A stretch of DNA of 35,557 nucleotides, from contig JAPOYX010000147.1 of NCBI GenBank assembly GCA_026706345.1, positions 1 to 35,557 of the forward strand, read 5' to 3'. Source of the stretch: Gemmatimonadota bacterium. Its GTDB lineage: Bacteria; JAAXHH01. Both the position numbers and the translations under genes were made by a program. Below are positions 29,558 through 35,557 of this stretch, one piece after another. The notes under the pieces are model-generated. The model was not told where the DNA came from. It saw only the letters and a list, made by a program, of their open reading frames with translations, and searched no databases. The first letter of the stretch is position 1. Each line of letters begins with the position of its first letter.

Positions 29558-29782
29558 TTATCCTTCGGCGATCACCTTCACGTTGGATGCGTGCATGGGG
29601 GCCTCTTTCTCGAGCCGGCCGCCCTGCGGATTGGTCTGGGTGGGTCGTGTATGGCGCGTAACGAAATTGAGGCCTTCCACGATTACCTTGTTCTTCTCCG
29701 GCAACACCTTCAACACTCTTCCGGTCTTGCCCCGGGTGGCGCCGGTGAGCACTACCACCGTATCGCCCTTCTTGACGTGCAT
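29558..29782 (-). CDS. rplX: Large-subunit ribosomal protein L24 (uL24)
   Basis: An early-assembly 50S protein with a KOW RNA-binding motif. 74 residues, somewhat short for the family (about 100). [21 protein letters not shown] is the KOW region and ends in KVLPEKN. ATG 29782 is chosen because GGAAGGAG lies 8 nt upstream. The C-terminal half is brief, ending NVKVIAEG. Confidence 0.95.
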   Translation of the reverse strand: MHVKKGDTVVVLTGATRGKTGRVLKVLPEKNKVIVEGLNFVTRHTRPTQTNPQGGRLEKEAPMHASNVKVIAEG

Positions 29783-29817
29783 CCGACAAGCTCCTTCCAT
29801 CCGGCGGGTCCGGTATA

Positions 29818-30186
29818 CTACAGGACCTCCGGGGCGAGTGAAACGATGCGGGTGTATTCCCGCTCGCGCAGTTCCCGGGCGACGGGGCCGAAAATGCGCG
29901 TGCCCCTCGGCTCGCCCTGGTCATCGATCAGCACGGCCGCGTTCTCGTCGAACCGGATGTAGGACCCGTCGCGTCGCCGCACCTCCTTGCGGACCCGCAC
30001 GACCACGGCCTTCACCACCTCGCCCTTCTTCACCGAACCGCCGGGAGCGGCTTCCTTCACCGATCCCACGAACCGGTCTCCCACGCTGGCGTACCGCCTG
30101 CCGGTCCCGCCCAGGACCTTGATGCAGCGGACCTGCCGGGCGCCCGTGTTGTCGGCGACATTCAGCCAGGTATACTCTTGAATCAT
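29818..30186 (-). CDS. rplN: Large-subunit ribosomal protein L14 (uL14)
   Basis: Forms an intersubunit bridge with 16S rRNA. 122 residues, the usual length. It starts [19 protein letters not shown], and has [31 protein letters not shown], and the C-terminal [10 protein letters not shown]. The gap to rpsQ (30187-30232) holds a TTTCCGG/CCGGAAA hairpin at 30210-30231. Confidence 0.98.
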   Translation of the reverse strand: MIQEYTWLNVADNTGARQVRCIKVLGGTGRRYASVGDRFVGSVKEAAPGGSVKKGEVVKAVVVRVRKEVRRRDGSYIRFDENAAVLIDDQGEPRGTRIFGPVARELREREYTRIVSLAPEVL

Positions 30187-30232
30187 CTTTGATCCGTCCT
30201 GTTCACCATTTTCCGGAACCGGCGCCGGAAAT

Positions 30233-30496
30233 CTAGACCTGTACCGCGCGCTGGATGACTTCCGTCAGCCGCCAGCGCTTGTTCTTGCTCAGCGGACGCG
30301 TCTCCGTCACCCGGACGATGTCGCCGATCCGGCACGTCTGCTCTTCGTCGTGGGCCGTCAGCTTGGTCGTGCGCCGCACGTACCTCCCGTAGAAGGGATG
30401 CTTTACTGTCCGTTCCACGGCGATGGTAATGGTCTTTTCCATCTTGTTGCTGAGCACGCGTCCCACGCGGTTCTTCCTGTGTCCCCGCTCCTTCAT
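30233..30496 (-). CDS. rpsQ: Small-subunit ribosomal protein S17 (uS17)
   Basis: An OB-fold 16S rRNA binder. 87 residues, with [39 protein letters not shown] and the motif [19 protein letters not shown]. The ATG (30494-30496) overlaps the rpmC stop as ATGA, so the two are translationally coupled. Confidence 0.98.
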   Translation of the reverse strand: MKERGHRKNRVGRVLSNKMEKTITIAVERTVKHPFYGRYVRRTTKLTAHDEEQTCRIGDIVRVTETRPLSKNKRWRLTEVIQRAVQV

Positions 30497-30753
30497 GCGT
30501 CGTCTCCCGGATCACCCTGTCCGTCTTCCCGGTTCTGCTCGTTCCCTTCGCGGATGGAACGGATATTCAGTTCATCCTCGTGCAGGAGCGTGAGAATCCG
30601 GGCGATTTCCCGGCGGGATGCCGAAATACGCTTCGCATCCGCCATCTGCCTCGTCGCCTTCTGAAAGTTCAGATTGAAGATCTCTTCCCGTAATTCGGCC
30701 ACCCGGTCGTGCAGTTCCGTCTCGGACAGCTGCCGAAGTTCGTATAGTTTCAT
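30493..30753 (-). CDS. rpmC: Large-subunit ribosomal protein L29 (uL29)
   Basis: Lies at the exit tunnel, where it docks SRP and trigger factor. 86 residues; the core ([14 protein letters not shown] ... [17 protein letters not shown]) is normal and ends near residue 65, and about 20 extra, mostly acidic residues follow ([15 protein letters not shown]). GAAGGGA lies just before ATG 30753. Its stop overlaps rpsQ. Confidence 0.97.
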   Translation of the reverse strand: MKLYELRQLSETELHDRVAELREEIFNLNFQKATRQMADAKRISASRREIARILTLLHEDELNIRSIREGNEQNREDGQGDPGDDA

Positions 30754-30780
30754 TGCTTCCCTTCCTCGAGAACGGCCCTG

Positions 30781-31194
30781 CTACAAGTCTTCGCGGACCA
30801 CCAGGCGGGTCTTGACCGACAGCTTCTGCTGAGCCAGCGCGATGGACTCCCTGGCCATTTCGGAGGCCACGCCCCGCAATTCGAAGAGGATGCGTCCCGG
30901 CTTGACCACGGCCACCCAGTGCTCGGGATTACCCTTTCCCTTGCCCATGCGCGTTTCGGCGGGCTTTTCCGTAAGCACCTTGTCCGGGAAGACGCGGATC
31001 CACACCTTGCCGCCCCGCCGCATGTGATGGACCATGGCGATCCGGGCCGCTTCGATCTGCCGGTTGGTGATCCAGCCCGGTTCGAGCGCCTGAATACCGT
31101 AATCGCCGAATTCCAGCGTGGCGCCGCGCGTCGCGGTGCCCGTCATGCGGCCGCGCTGTTTCTTCCGGTACTTCAGTCGCTTGGGCATTAACAT
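30781..31194 (-). CDS. rplP: Large-subunit ribosomal protein L16 (uL16)
   Basis: Helps organise the A-site finger of the 50S. 137 residues. The start [19 protein letters not shown] and [27 protein letters not shown] (the L16 signature, shown here in two overlapping parts) are clear. GAGGAGA lies 7 nt before ATG 31194, which is preferred to a frame 17 codons longer. The gap to rpsC is 57 bp. Confidence 0.98.
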   Translation of the reverse strand: MLMPKRLKYRKKQRGRMTGTATRGATLEFGDYGIQALEPGWITNRQIEAARIAMVHHMRRGGKVWIRVFPDKVLTEKPAETRMGKGKGNPEHWVAVVKPGRILFELRGVASEMARESIALAQQKLSVKTRLVVREDL

Positions 31195-31251
31195 TTCGAT
31201 GTCTCCTCGAATGGTCCCGTGCCCGCTTTCGGACACGCCTGACAACCCGTC

Positions 31252-31920
31252 TTAAACCGTCGCTTCCCGTCCGGCCCCGGCTTCCCCTTCTTCGCCCTTG
31301 ATGATCTCGCCCTTGCAGATCCACACCTTGATGCCGATGCACCCGTAGGTGGTATGGGCGGTGGACCGGGCGTAGTCTATGTCCGCCCGGAGCGTGTGCA
31401 GCGGTACGCGTCCGTCGTTAAAGGATTCCACCCGGGCCATTTCCGCGCCGCCGAGCCGGCCGCCGCAGGTTATCTTGATGCCCTCCGCGCCCATGCGCAT
31501 GGCCGCGGTGATGGATTTCTTCATGGCCCTTCTGAAACTGATCCGCTGTTCGATCTGCCGCGCTATGCTGTCGCCGATAAGCTGGGCATCGAGCTCAGGA
31601 CGGCGGATTTCCTGTATGTTGATGTATATTTCTTTTTTTGTCAGATGCTGGAGTTCATCCCTCAGCTTATCCACTTCGGCGCCCTTGCGTCCGATCACGA
31701 TGCCGGGACGGGCGGTGTGAATGGCTATGGTGGCCTTCTGCGGCGCCCGCTCGATTTCGACCTTGGAGATGCCGGCCCGCGAGAGGCGGCTCTTGATGTA
31801 CCGACGGATCATGAGGTCTTCCTGGAGCAGTTCCGCCATGTTCTTGTCGGAATACCAGTTGGACTGCCACGTCTTGATCACGCCAAGACGGAAACCGATC
31901 GGATGTGTTTTCTGACCCAC
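31252..31920 (-). CDS. rpsC: Small-subunit ribosomal protein S3 (uS3)
   Basis: Guards mRNA entry and has helicase activity with S4 and S5. 222 residues. It starts [14 protein letters not shown], contains the KH domain ([18 protein letters not shown]) and the [20 protein letters not shown] region. The start codon is GTG 31920, with GGAG about 8 nt upstream. The gap to rplV contains the 12-bp repeats at 31959-32000. Confidence 0.98.
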   Translation of the reverse strand: MGQKTHPIGFRLGVIKTWQSNWYSDKNMAELLQEDLMIRRYIKSRLSRAGISKVEIERAPQKATIAIHTARPGIVIGRKGAEVDKLRDELQHLTKKEIYINIQEIRRPELDAQLIGDSIARQIEQRISFRRAMKKSITAAMRMGAEGIKITCGGRLGGAEMARVESFNDGRVPLHTLRADIDYARSTAHTTYGCIGIKVWICKGEIIKGEEGEAGAGREATV

Positions 31921-31958
31921 GTCGTCAACTCCTGTTGTCAGGACTCCAGGGTGAATGG

Positions 31959-32000
31959 CCAGGCCGAGCTGATCCGGTCCAGGCCGAGCTAGGCCGAGAC
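31959..32000. repeat. 12-bp repeats at the rplV 3' end
   Basis: CCAGGCCGAGCT occurs at 31959-31970 and 31979-31990, and AGGCCGAG follows directly (31991-31998). The last copies overlap the rplV stop codon (31989-31991) and the final Ser-Ala codons. Confidence 0.65.
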
Positions 32001-32327
32001 CACCACGGTAATGTGGCTGGTGCGCTTCCGGATCGTGGAGGCGCTGCCCCGGGGTCCGTAATGAATGCGTTTCATTACCGGCCCGCCGTCGACATAAACG
32101 GTCTTGATTTTCAGGTCTTCGATATCCAGCGTGTGTTCGTCATCCACGTTCATCGCGTTCGCCGTCGCGGAGCGCACGGTCTTTTCGATCGGCCTTGCGC
32201 ACGCCTTGGGCACGAATTGCAGTATGTTCAGGGCTTCCTGCACGGACCGGCCGCGGATCATGTCCGCCACCTGGCGTATCTTGCGTGCGGAACCGCGTAC
32301 CTGCCGCGCCGTTGCACGGGCTTCCAT
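31989..32327 (-). CDS. rplV: Large-subunit ribosomal protein L22 (uL22)
   Basis: Lines the peptide exit tunnel. 112 residues from ATG 32327, with [19 protein letters not shown], the central [18 protein letters not shown], and GRGSAS-like [21 protein letters not shown] lies about 8 nt upstream; the longer frame's GTG start is less likely. The C terminus is followed by short repeats at 31959-32000. Confidence 0.97.
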   Translation of the reverse strand: MEARATARQVRGSARKIRQVADMIRGRSVQEALNILQFVPKACARPIEKTVRSATANAMNVDDEHTLDIEDLKIKTVYVDGGPVMKRIHYGPRGSASTIRKRTSHITVVVSA

Positions 32328-32366
32328 CGCTATACTCTCCCCTGTTCCGAATTCCGGCTGCTTCAC

Positions 32367-32654
32367 CTACTTCAGCTGAGTGGACCGTTCCGTGACCCGG
32401 CCGCTGTGCCCCCGGTACGTGCGCGTCGGCGCGAATTCACCCAGCTTGTGGCCCACCATGTTCTCCGAAATGTAGACCGGAATGAACTTGTTGCCGTTGT
32501 GGATCGCCAGGGTATGGCCGACGAAATCCGGCGTGATCGTGCATGCTCGGGCCCAGGTGCGGACTACCCGCTTCTCGCCAGTTCGATTCAGTTCGTCGAT
32601 CTTCTTCTTGACGCTGCTGTCAATGTACGGCCCTTTTTTTACCGACCGAGCCAT
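32367..32654 (-). CDS. rpsS: Small-subunit ribosomal protein S19 (uS19)
   Basis: A 30S head protein that contacts the A-site tRNA region. 95 residues, with [38 protein letters not shown] and [18 protein letters not shown]. Two ATG codons are adjacent; the second (32654) has better spacing from GGAGG. It lies 26 bp after rplB. Confidence 0.98.
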   Translation of the reverse strand: MARSVKKGPYIDSSVKKKIDELNRTGEKRVVRTWARACTITPDFVGHTLAIHNGNKFIPVYISENMVGHKLGEFAPTRTYRGHSGRVTERSTQLK

Positions 32655-32680
32655 CATCGCCTCCCGCTATCTGCCTTCGC

Positions 32681-33511
32681 CTATTTACGCCGTTTGACGA
32701 TCAGCGTATCCGACTTCTTGTTCTTCTTTCGCGTCCGCAGGCCCTTGGTCTTCTTTCCCCAGGGGGACACGGGGTGCCGTCCACCCGAACTCTTGCCTTC
32801 CCCTCCGCCCATGGGGTGGTCCACGGGGTTCTTCGCCACGCCGCGGGAATAACCGCGGCGTCCCAGCCAGCGGGCGCGCCCGGCCTTGCCGAGCGATATG
32901 TTCTCATGATCCGTGTTGCCCACCTGGCCGATCGTGGCGGAACACGCGCTGGGCACCCGCCTGATCTCGCCGGATGGCAGACGCAACTGGGCAAAGCCTC
33001 CGTCCCGCGACATCAACTGGGCCGCTCCCCCGGCGGAACGCACGAGCTGGCCGCCGCGGCCGGGCGAAAGCTCGATGTTGTGGATCATGGTTCCCAGGGG
33101 AATGTTCTCCAGCGGCATATGGTTGCCGCCCCGGATCTCCGACTGGCTGCCGGCCATCACGGTATGTCCCACCGACAGGCCGAGCGGCGCGAGAATATAG
33201 CGTTTCTCGCCGTCCGCATAATGCAGCAGCGCGATGCGCGCCGAACGGTTCGGGTCGTATTCGATGGCATGTACCCTGGCCGGGATTCCGATCTTGTCGC
33301 GCCGGAAGTCGATCACCCGGTAGCGACGCTTGTGGCCGCCTCCTCGGTGCCGGGCGGTCATTCGTCCCAGGTTGTTCCGGCCGCCCGACTTCTTCAGGGG
33401 GCGGATCAGGGAGGACTCCGGCGCCTCCTTCGTGATTTCCTTGAAGGAGGACACGGTCTTGAACCGCTGACCGGGGGTCTTGGGCCTGAATGTGCGTACT
33501 GCCATAATCAT
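32681..33511 (-). CDS. rplB: Large-subunit ribosomal protein L2 (uL2)
   Basis: Required for subunit joining and peptidyl transfer. 276 residues, the normal length, from ATG 33511 (GAGG 7 nt before). It has [18 protein letters not shown], the second-domain [18 protein letters not shown], and [13 protein letters not shown] with the conserved His. HPMGGG rather than HPHGGG is seen in Bacteroidota and some others. A TTG/ATG frame 17 codons longer exists but lacks family support. Confidence 0.98.
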   Translation of the reverse strand: MIMAVRTFRPKTPGQRFKTVSSFKEITKEAPESSLIRPLKKSGGRNNLGRMTARHRGGGHKRRYRVIDFRRDKIGIPARVHAIEYDPNRSARIALLHYADGEKRYILAPLGLSVGHTVMAGSQSEIRGGNHMPLENIPLGTMIHNIELSPGRGGQLVRSAGGAAQLMSRDGGFAQLRLPSGEIRRVPSACSATIGQVGNTDHENISLGKAGRARWLGRRGYSRGVAKNPVDHPMGGGEGKSSGGRHPVSPWGKKTKGLRTRKKNKKSDTLIVKRRK

Positions 33512-33571
33512 GACTCTTCCTCTTTCTGACGCGCCTGGGCACGACCGGGCGCGGCCAATCACGGCCGGTGA

Positions 33572-33865
33572 TCAGGCTCCCGTGTACAGGTCGATGATAT
33601 CGCCATCGGCGAGTTTCACGATAGCCTTCTTCCAGTCGGGCCGCCGGCCCTCGAATCGGCCGAGGCGCTTCACCTTGCCCTTCATTCGAAGTGTGCGCAC
33701 GGACTCGACCCGCACGTCGAAAATCTCCTCGATGGCCCGCTTGATTTCCAGTTTGTTCACGTCCCTGGCCACTTCGAATACGTACTTGTTCTCGTCTTCC
33801 TGGAGCACGTGGTTCTTTTCCGTCACCAGGGGCCGCGCCACGATGGCGCGCGGATCTTTCGTCAT
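33572..33865 (-). CDS. rplW: Large-subunit ribosomal protein L23 (uL23)
   Basis: Forms the chaperone-docking site at the exit tunnel. 97 residues, with [39 protein letters not shown] and [20 protein letters not shown]. Its ATG overlaps the rplD stop as ATGA. GGAGG lies about 10 nt upstream, within rplD. Confidence 0.98.
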   Translation of the reverse strand: MTKDPRAIVARPLVTEKNHVLQEDENKYVFEVARDVNKLEIKRAIEEIFDVRVESVRTLRMKGKVKRLGRFEGRRPDWKKAIVKLADGDIIDLYTGA

Positions 33866-34491
33866 GATTTCAACGCCTCCTCGACCTGTTTCAGTCCCTC
33901 GCGGGTGAAGATGAGGCAGTCGCTGCGCAGAATCTCATGCACGTGGGTGTCCGTGGCCACGTTGATGTTCACGTCGGGTATGTTTCGACAGGATTTGTAC
34001 ACGGCATCGTCGCTTCGGTCCATAAGCACCAGGCACTTCCTGTCGTTCACCTGCATCTTCGAAAGCACGGAGACCATCTGCCGGGTCCTGGGCGCGTCGA
34101 ACTCCAGTGCGTCTATCACCAGTACCGAGCCGCTCTGCGCACGCGTCGACAGCACGGACTTCAGCGCGAGGCGGCGCACTTTTTTCGGAATCTTGTAAAC
34201 GTAGCTTCGGGGTTTCGGCCCGTGGGCCCTTCCACCCCCGATGCGGACCGGAGACCGGCGTGAGCCCATGCGGGCCCGTCCCAGGCCCTTCTGCCGGTAG
34301 ATCTTCCTCCCGGCGTAGGACACCTCCGAACGGGTCTGCGCGCTGGCTGTTCCCTGCCGCTGGCCGGCCTGGTACATTTTCTCCGCTTCATACATGGCAT
34401 GCGCGTTCGCGGATATGCCGAAGACCGACTCTTCCAGGTCGATCTGGCCCTGTTCCGTCCCGTCGCTGCTGAACAATCTTGCTACCGGCAT
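33862..34491 (-). CDS. rplD: Large-subunit ribosomal protein L4 (uL4)
   Basis: Reaches into the exit tunnel, and in E. coli represses the S10 operon. 209 residues. It has the loop [31 protein letters not shown] (conserved; given here only as the start [12 protein letters not shown] and end KGLGRARMG in practice) and [14 protein letters not shown]. Start ATG 34491 with GGGAG 5 nt upstream; the frame's earlier start lacks a site. Overlaps rplW. Confidence 0.97.
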   Translation of the reverse strand: MPVARLFSSDGTEQGQIDLEESVFGISANAHAMYEAEKMYQAGQRQGTASAQTRSEVSYAGRKIYRQKGLGRARMGSRRSPVRIGGGRAHGPKPRSYVYKIPKKVRRLALKSVLSTRAQSGSVLVIDALEFDAPRTRQMVSVLSKMQVNDRKCLVLMDRSDDAVYKSCRNIPDVNINVATDTHVHEILRSDCLIFTREGLKQVEEALKS

Positions 34492-34529
34492 GACTACTCC
34501 CATCCTGCCATCCAGATCCGCGCCGGCGG

Positions 34530-35153
34530 TTACCCGGCCCGGTTGATCAGTACGTATGCGTTCCTGTGGCCCGGAATCGCACCCTTCACCAGGAGGATGT
34601 TATTCTCGGCGTCCACCCCGACCACCTGCAGATTTCTGACCGTCACACGCTTGTTGCCCATCCGCCCGCCCATGCGGGTTCCCTTGAAAACCTTGGACGG
34701 CGTCGCGCTCTGTCCGATCGATCCCGGATGACGCCAGCGGTCGCTTTGTCCCCGGGTCTTGTCGCCGCCCCGGAAACCGTGCCGCTTCACGACACCCTGA
34801 AAACCTCTTCCCTTGAAATACCCCGTCACGTCGACCAGTTCGCCGGTCTCGAATATGTCGGCGCCGTATACTTGGCCGGGTTCGCAGGCCTCGATATCTT
34901 CCACCGCGACCTCGCGGAGCACCCGCTGCGGATCGACCTCCGCCTTCTTGAAGTGGCCCTGCAGCGGCCGGGTGGTCTGCTTTTCTTTCTTCGTTTCGAA
35001 ACCGATCTGAGCCGCCTCGTAGCCGTCGCGGTCCAGCGTCTTCACCTGGGTGACGTAGCACGGTCCCGCTTCGATCACCGTGACCGGCACCGCGTCGCCG
35101 TTCTCGGCAAAGACCTGGCTCATCCCGATTTTCCTGCCGATCAGTCCGTGCAT
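34530..35153 (-). CDS. rplC: Large-subunit ribosomal protein L3 (uL3)
   Basis: An early 23S rRNA binder near the peptidyl transferase centre. 207 residues. It starts MHGLIGRKIGMSQVFAENG and has KGRGFQGVVKRHGFRGG with the Gln and nearby residues that methylation targets in other bacteria, and GTRMGGRMGNKRVT. A GGAG (35163-35166 region) overlaps the rpsJ stop; a second AGGAG touches the ATG. Confidence 0.98.
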   Translation of the reverse strand: MHGLIGRKIGMSQVFAENGDAVPVTVIEAGPCYVTQVKTLDRDGYEAAQIGFETKKEKQTTRPLQGHFKKAEVDPQRVLREVAVEDIEACEPGQVYGADIFETGELVDVTGYFKGRGFQGVVKRHGFRGGDKTRGQSDRWRHPGSIGQSATPSKVFKGTRMGGRMGNKRVTVRNLQVVGVDAENNILLVKGAIPGHRNAYVLINRAG

Positions 35154-35165
35154 CTCCTTAGACTC

Positions 35166-35483
35166 CTACACCCTGATTTCCACGTCTACGCCGGCGGGCA
35201 GATCCAGCTTGAGGAGCGCGTCCACCGTCTGCTGCGACGTGTCATAGATATCGATAAGCCGTTTGTGCACACGCGTTTCAAACTGTTCCCGCGATTTCTT
35301 GTCGATAAAAGGAGAGCGCAGGACGGTATAGACGGTTCGTTTCGTCGGCAGCGGTATGGGCCCCATGACCCGGGCGCCGGCCCGCTGCGCCGCCTGAGTG
35401 ATTTCCCTGGCCGACTTGTCCAGCATGGCGTGGTCGCAGGCCTTCAACCTGATCCTGATTTTCTGGTCCGCTTGATTGGCCAT
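35166..35483 (-). CDS. rpsJ: Small-subunit ribosomal protein S10 (uS10)
   Basis: A 30S head protein, also the NusE factor in antitermination. 105 residues, with [39 protein letters not shown] and the [11 protein letters not shown] motif. GAAGGAGG lies 5-6 nt before ATG 35483. It opens the S10 part of the cluster, 20 bp after tuf. Confidence 0.98.
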   Translation of the reverse strand: MANQADQKIRIRLKACDHAMLDKSAREITQAAQRAGARVMGPIPLPTKRTVYTVLRSPFIDKKSREQFETRVHKRLIDIYDTSQQTVDALLKLDLPAGVDVEIRV

Positions 35484-35503
35484 GGCGGCCTCCTTCTCCC
35501 CTG

Positions 35504-35557
35504 TTACTCGATGACTTCTGTGACGACGCCCGCGCCGACGGTTCTTCCGCCCTCCCG
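35504..35557 (-). CDS. tuf: Elongation factor Tu, 3' end only
   Basis: The last 17 residues ([17 protein letters not shown]) and TAA stop of EF-Tu, which delivers aminoacyl-tRNA to the ribosome. The sequence matches the universal C terminus of bacterial EF-Tu. The rest lies beyond the right edge. Its position directly before rpsJ is the classical str-S10 arrangement. Confidence 0.95.
   Translation of the reverse strand, partial: REGGRTVGAGVVTEVIE

Overview
The window is GC-rich chromosomal DNA from a Gram-negative-type bacterium. It encodes a predicted outer-envelope lipoprotein with a clear lipobox, a fused SecDF, peptidoglycan precursor enzymes, zinc-ribbon forms of S4, S14 and L36, and a short adenylate kinase without a LID zinc ribbon. 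SecDF fusion, short Adk and an L2 with HPMGGGEG would fit an uncultured FCB-like lineage (for example Latescibacterota or Gemmatimonadota). That placement is an inference from gene style, not a proof.

Layout. (1) 1-1995 is an accessory-looking left end: a long bulged inverted repeat (180-231), about seven degenerate ~20-bp tandem repeats (262-406), an AT-rich tract (about 485-600) and an orphan tyrosine recombinase (939-1877, +). (2) 1996-12824 is entirely on the minus strand. Read in transcription order it holds a DUF1801 protein, a LysM/coiled-coil lipoprotein with a perfect-consensus promoter and a 5'UTR hairpin, secDF, ligA, a DDAH-like amidinohydrolase, a Gfo/Idh/MocA oxidoreductase and a YyaL/DUF255 thioredoxin-domain protein. 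The last four are tightly packed or overlapping. (3) 12825-13644 is a disordered stretch with tiny minus-strand reading frames, including a small membrane/coiled-coil protein split by a frameshift. (4) 13645-20331 is on the plus strand: a MurG-like transferase with an unusual C-terminal HEAT-repeat extension, MraY, a VWA protein, a uracil-DNA glycosylase-family protein and an Amt ammonium transporter. (5) A strong bidirectional-looking hairpin (20436-20468) separates amt from the convergent ribosomal locus.

(6) 20543-35557 (minus) is the fused S10-spc-alpha ribosomal cluster. In transcription order: tuf (3' end only), rpsJ, rplC, rplD, rplW, rplB, rpsS, rplV, rpsC, rplP, rpmC, rpsQ, rplN, rplX, rplE, rpsN, rpsH, rplF, rplR, rpsE, rpmD, rplO, secY, adk, infA, rpmJ, rpsM, rpsK, rpsD, rpoA, rplQ. 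No map gene lies between adk and infA. Together this locus supplies ribosomal proteins, the SecY channel that SecDF assists, and the RNA polymerase alpha subunit.

The most unusual items are the MurG-HEAT fusion next to a MraY with altered signature residues, a recurring pattern of short direct repeats at gene 3' ends that include the stop codon (DDAH-like gene, secDF, rplV, with a 9-bp minisatellite after rplE), and the repeat-rich left end beside the recombinase. I found no CRISPR array, tRNA, rRNA or complete transposon.
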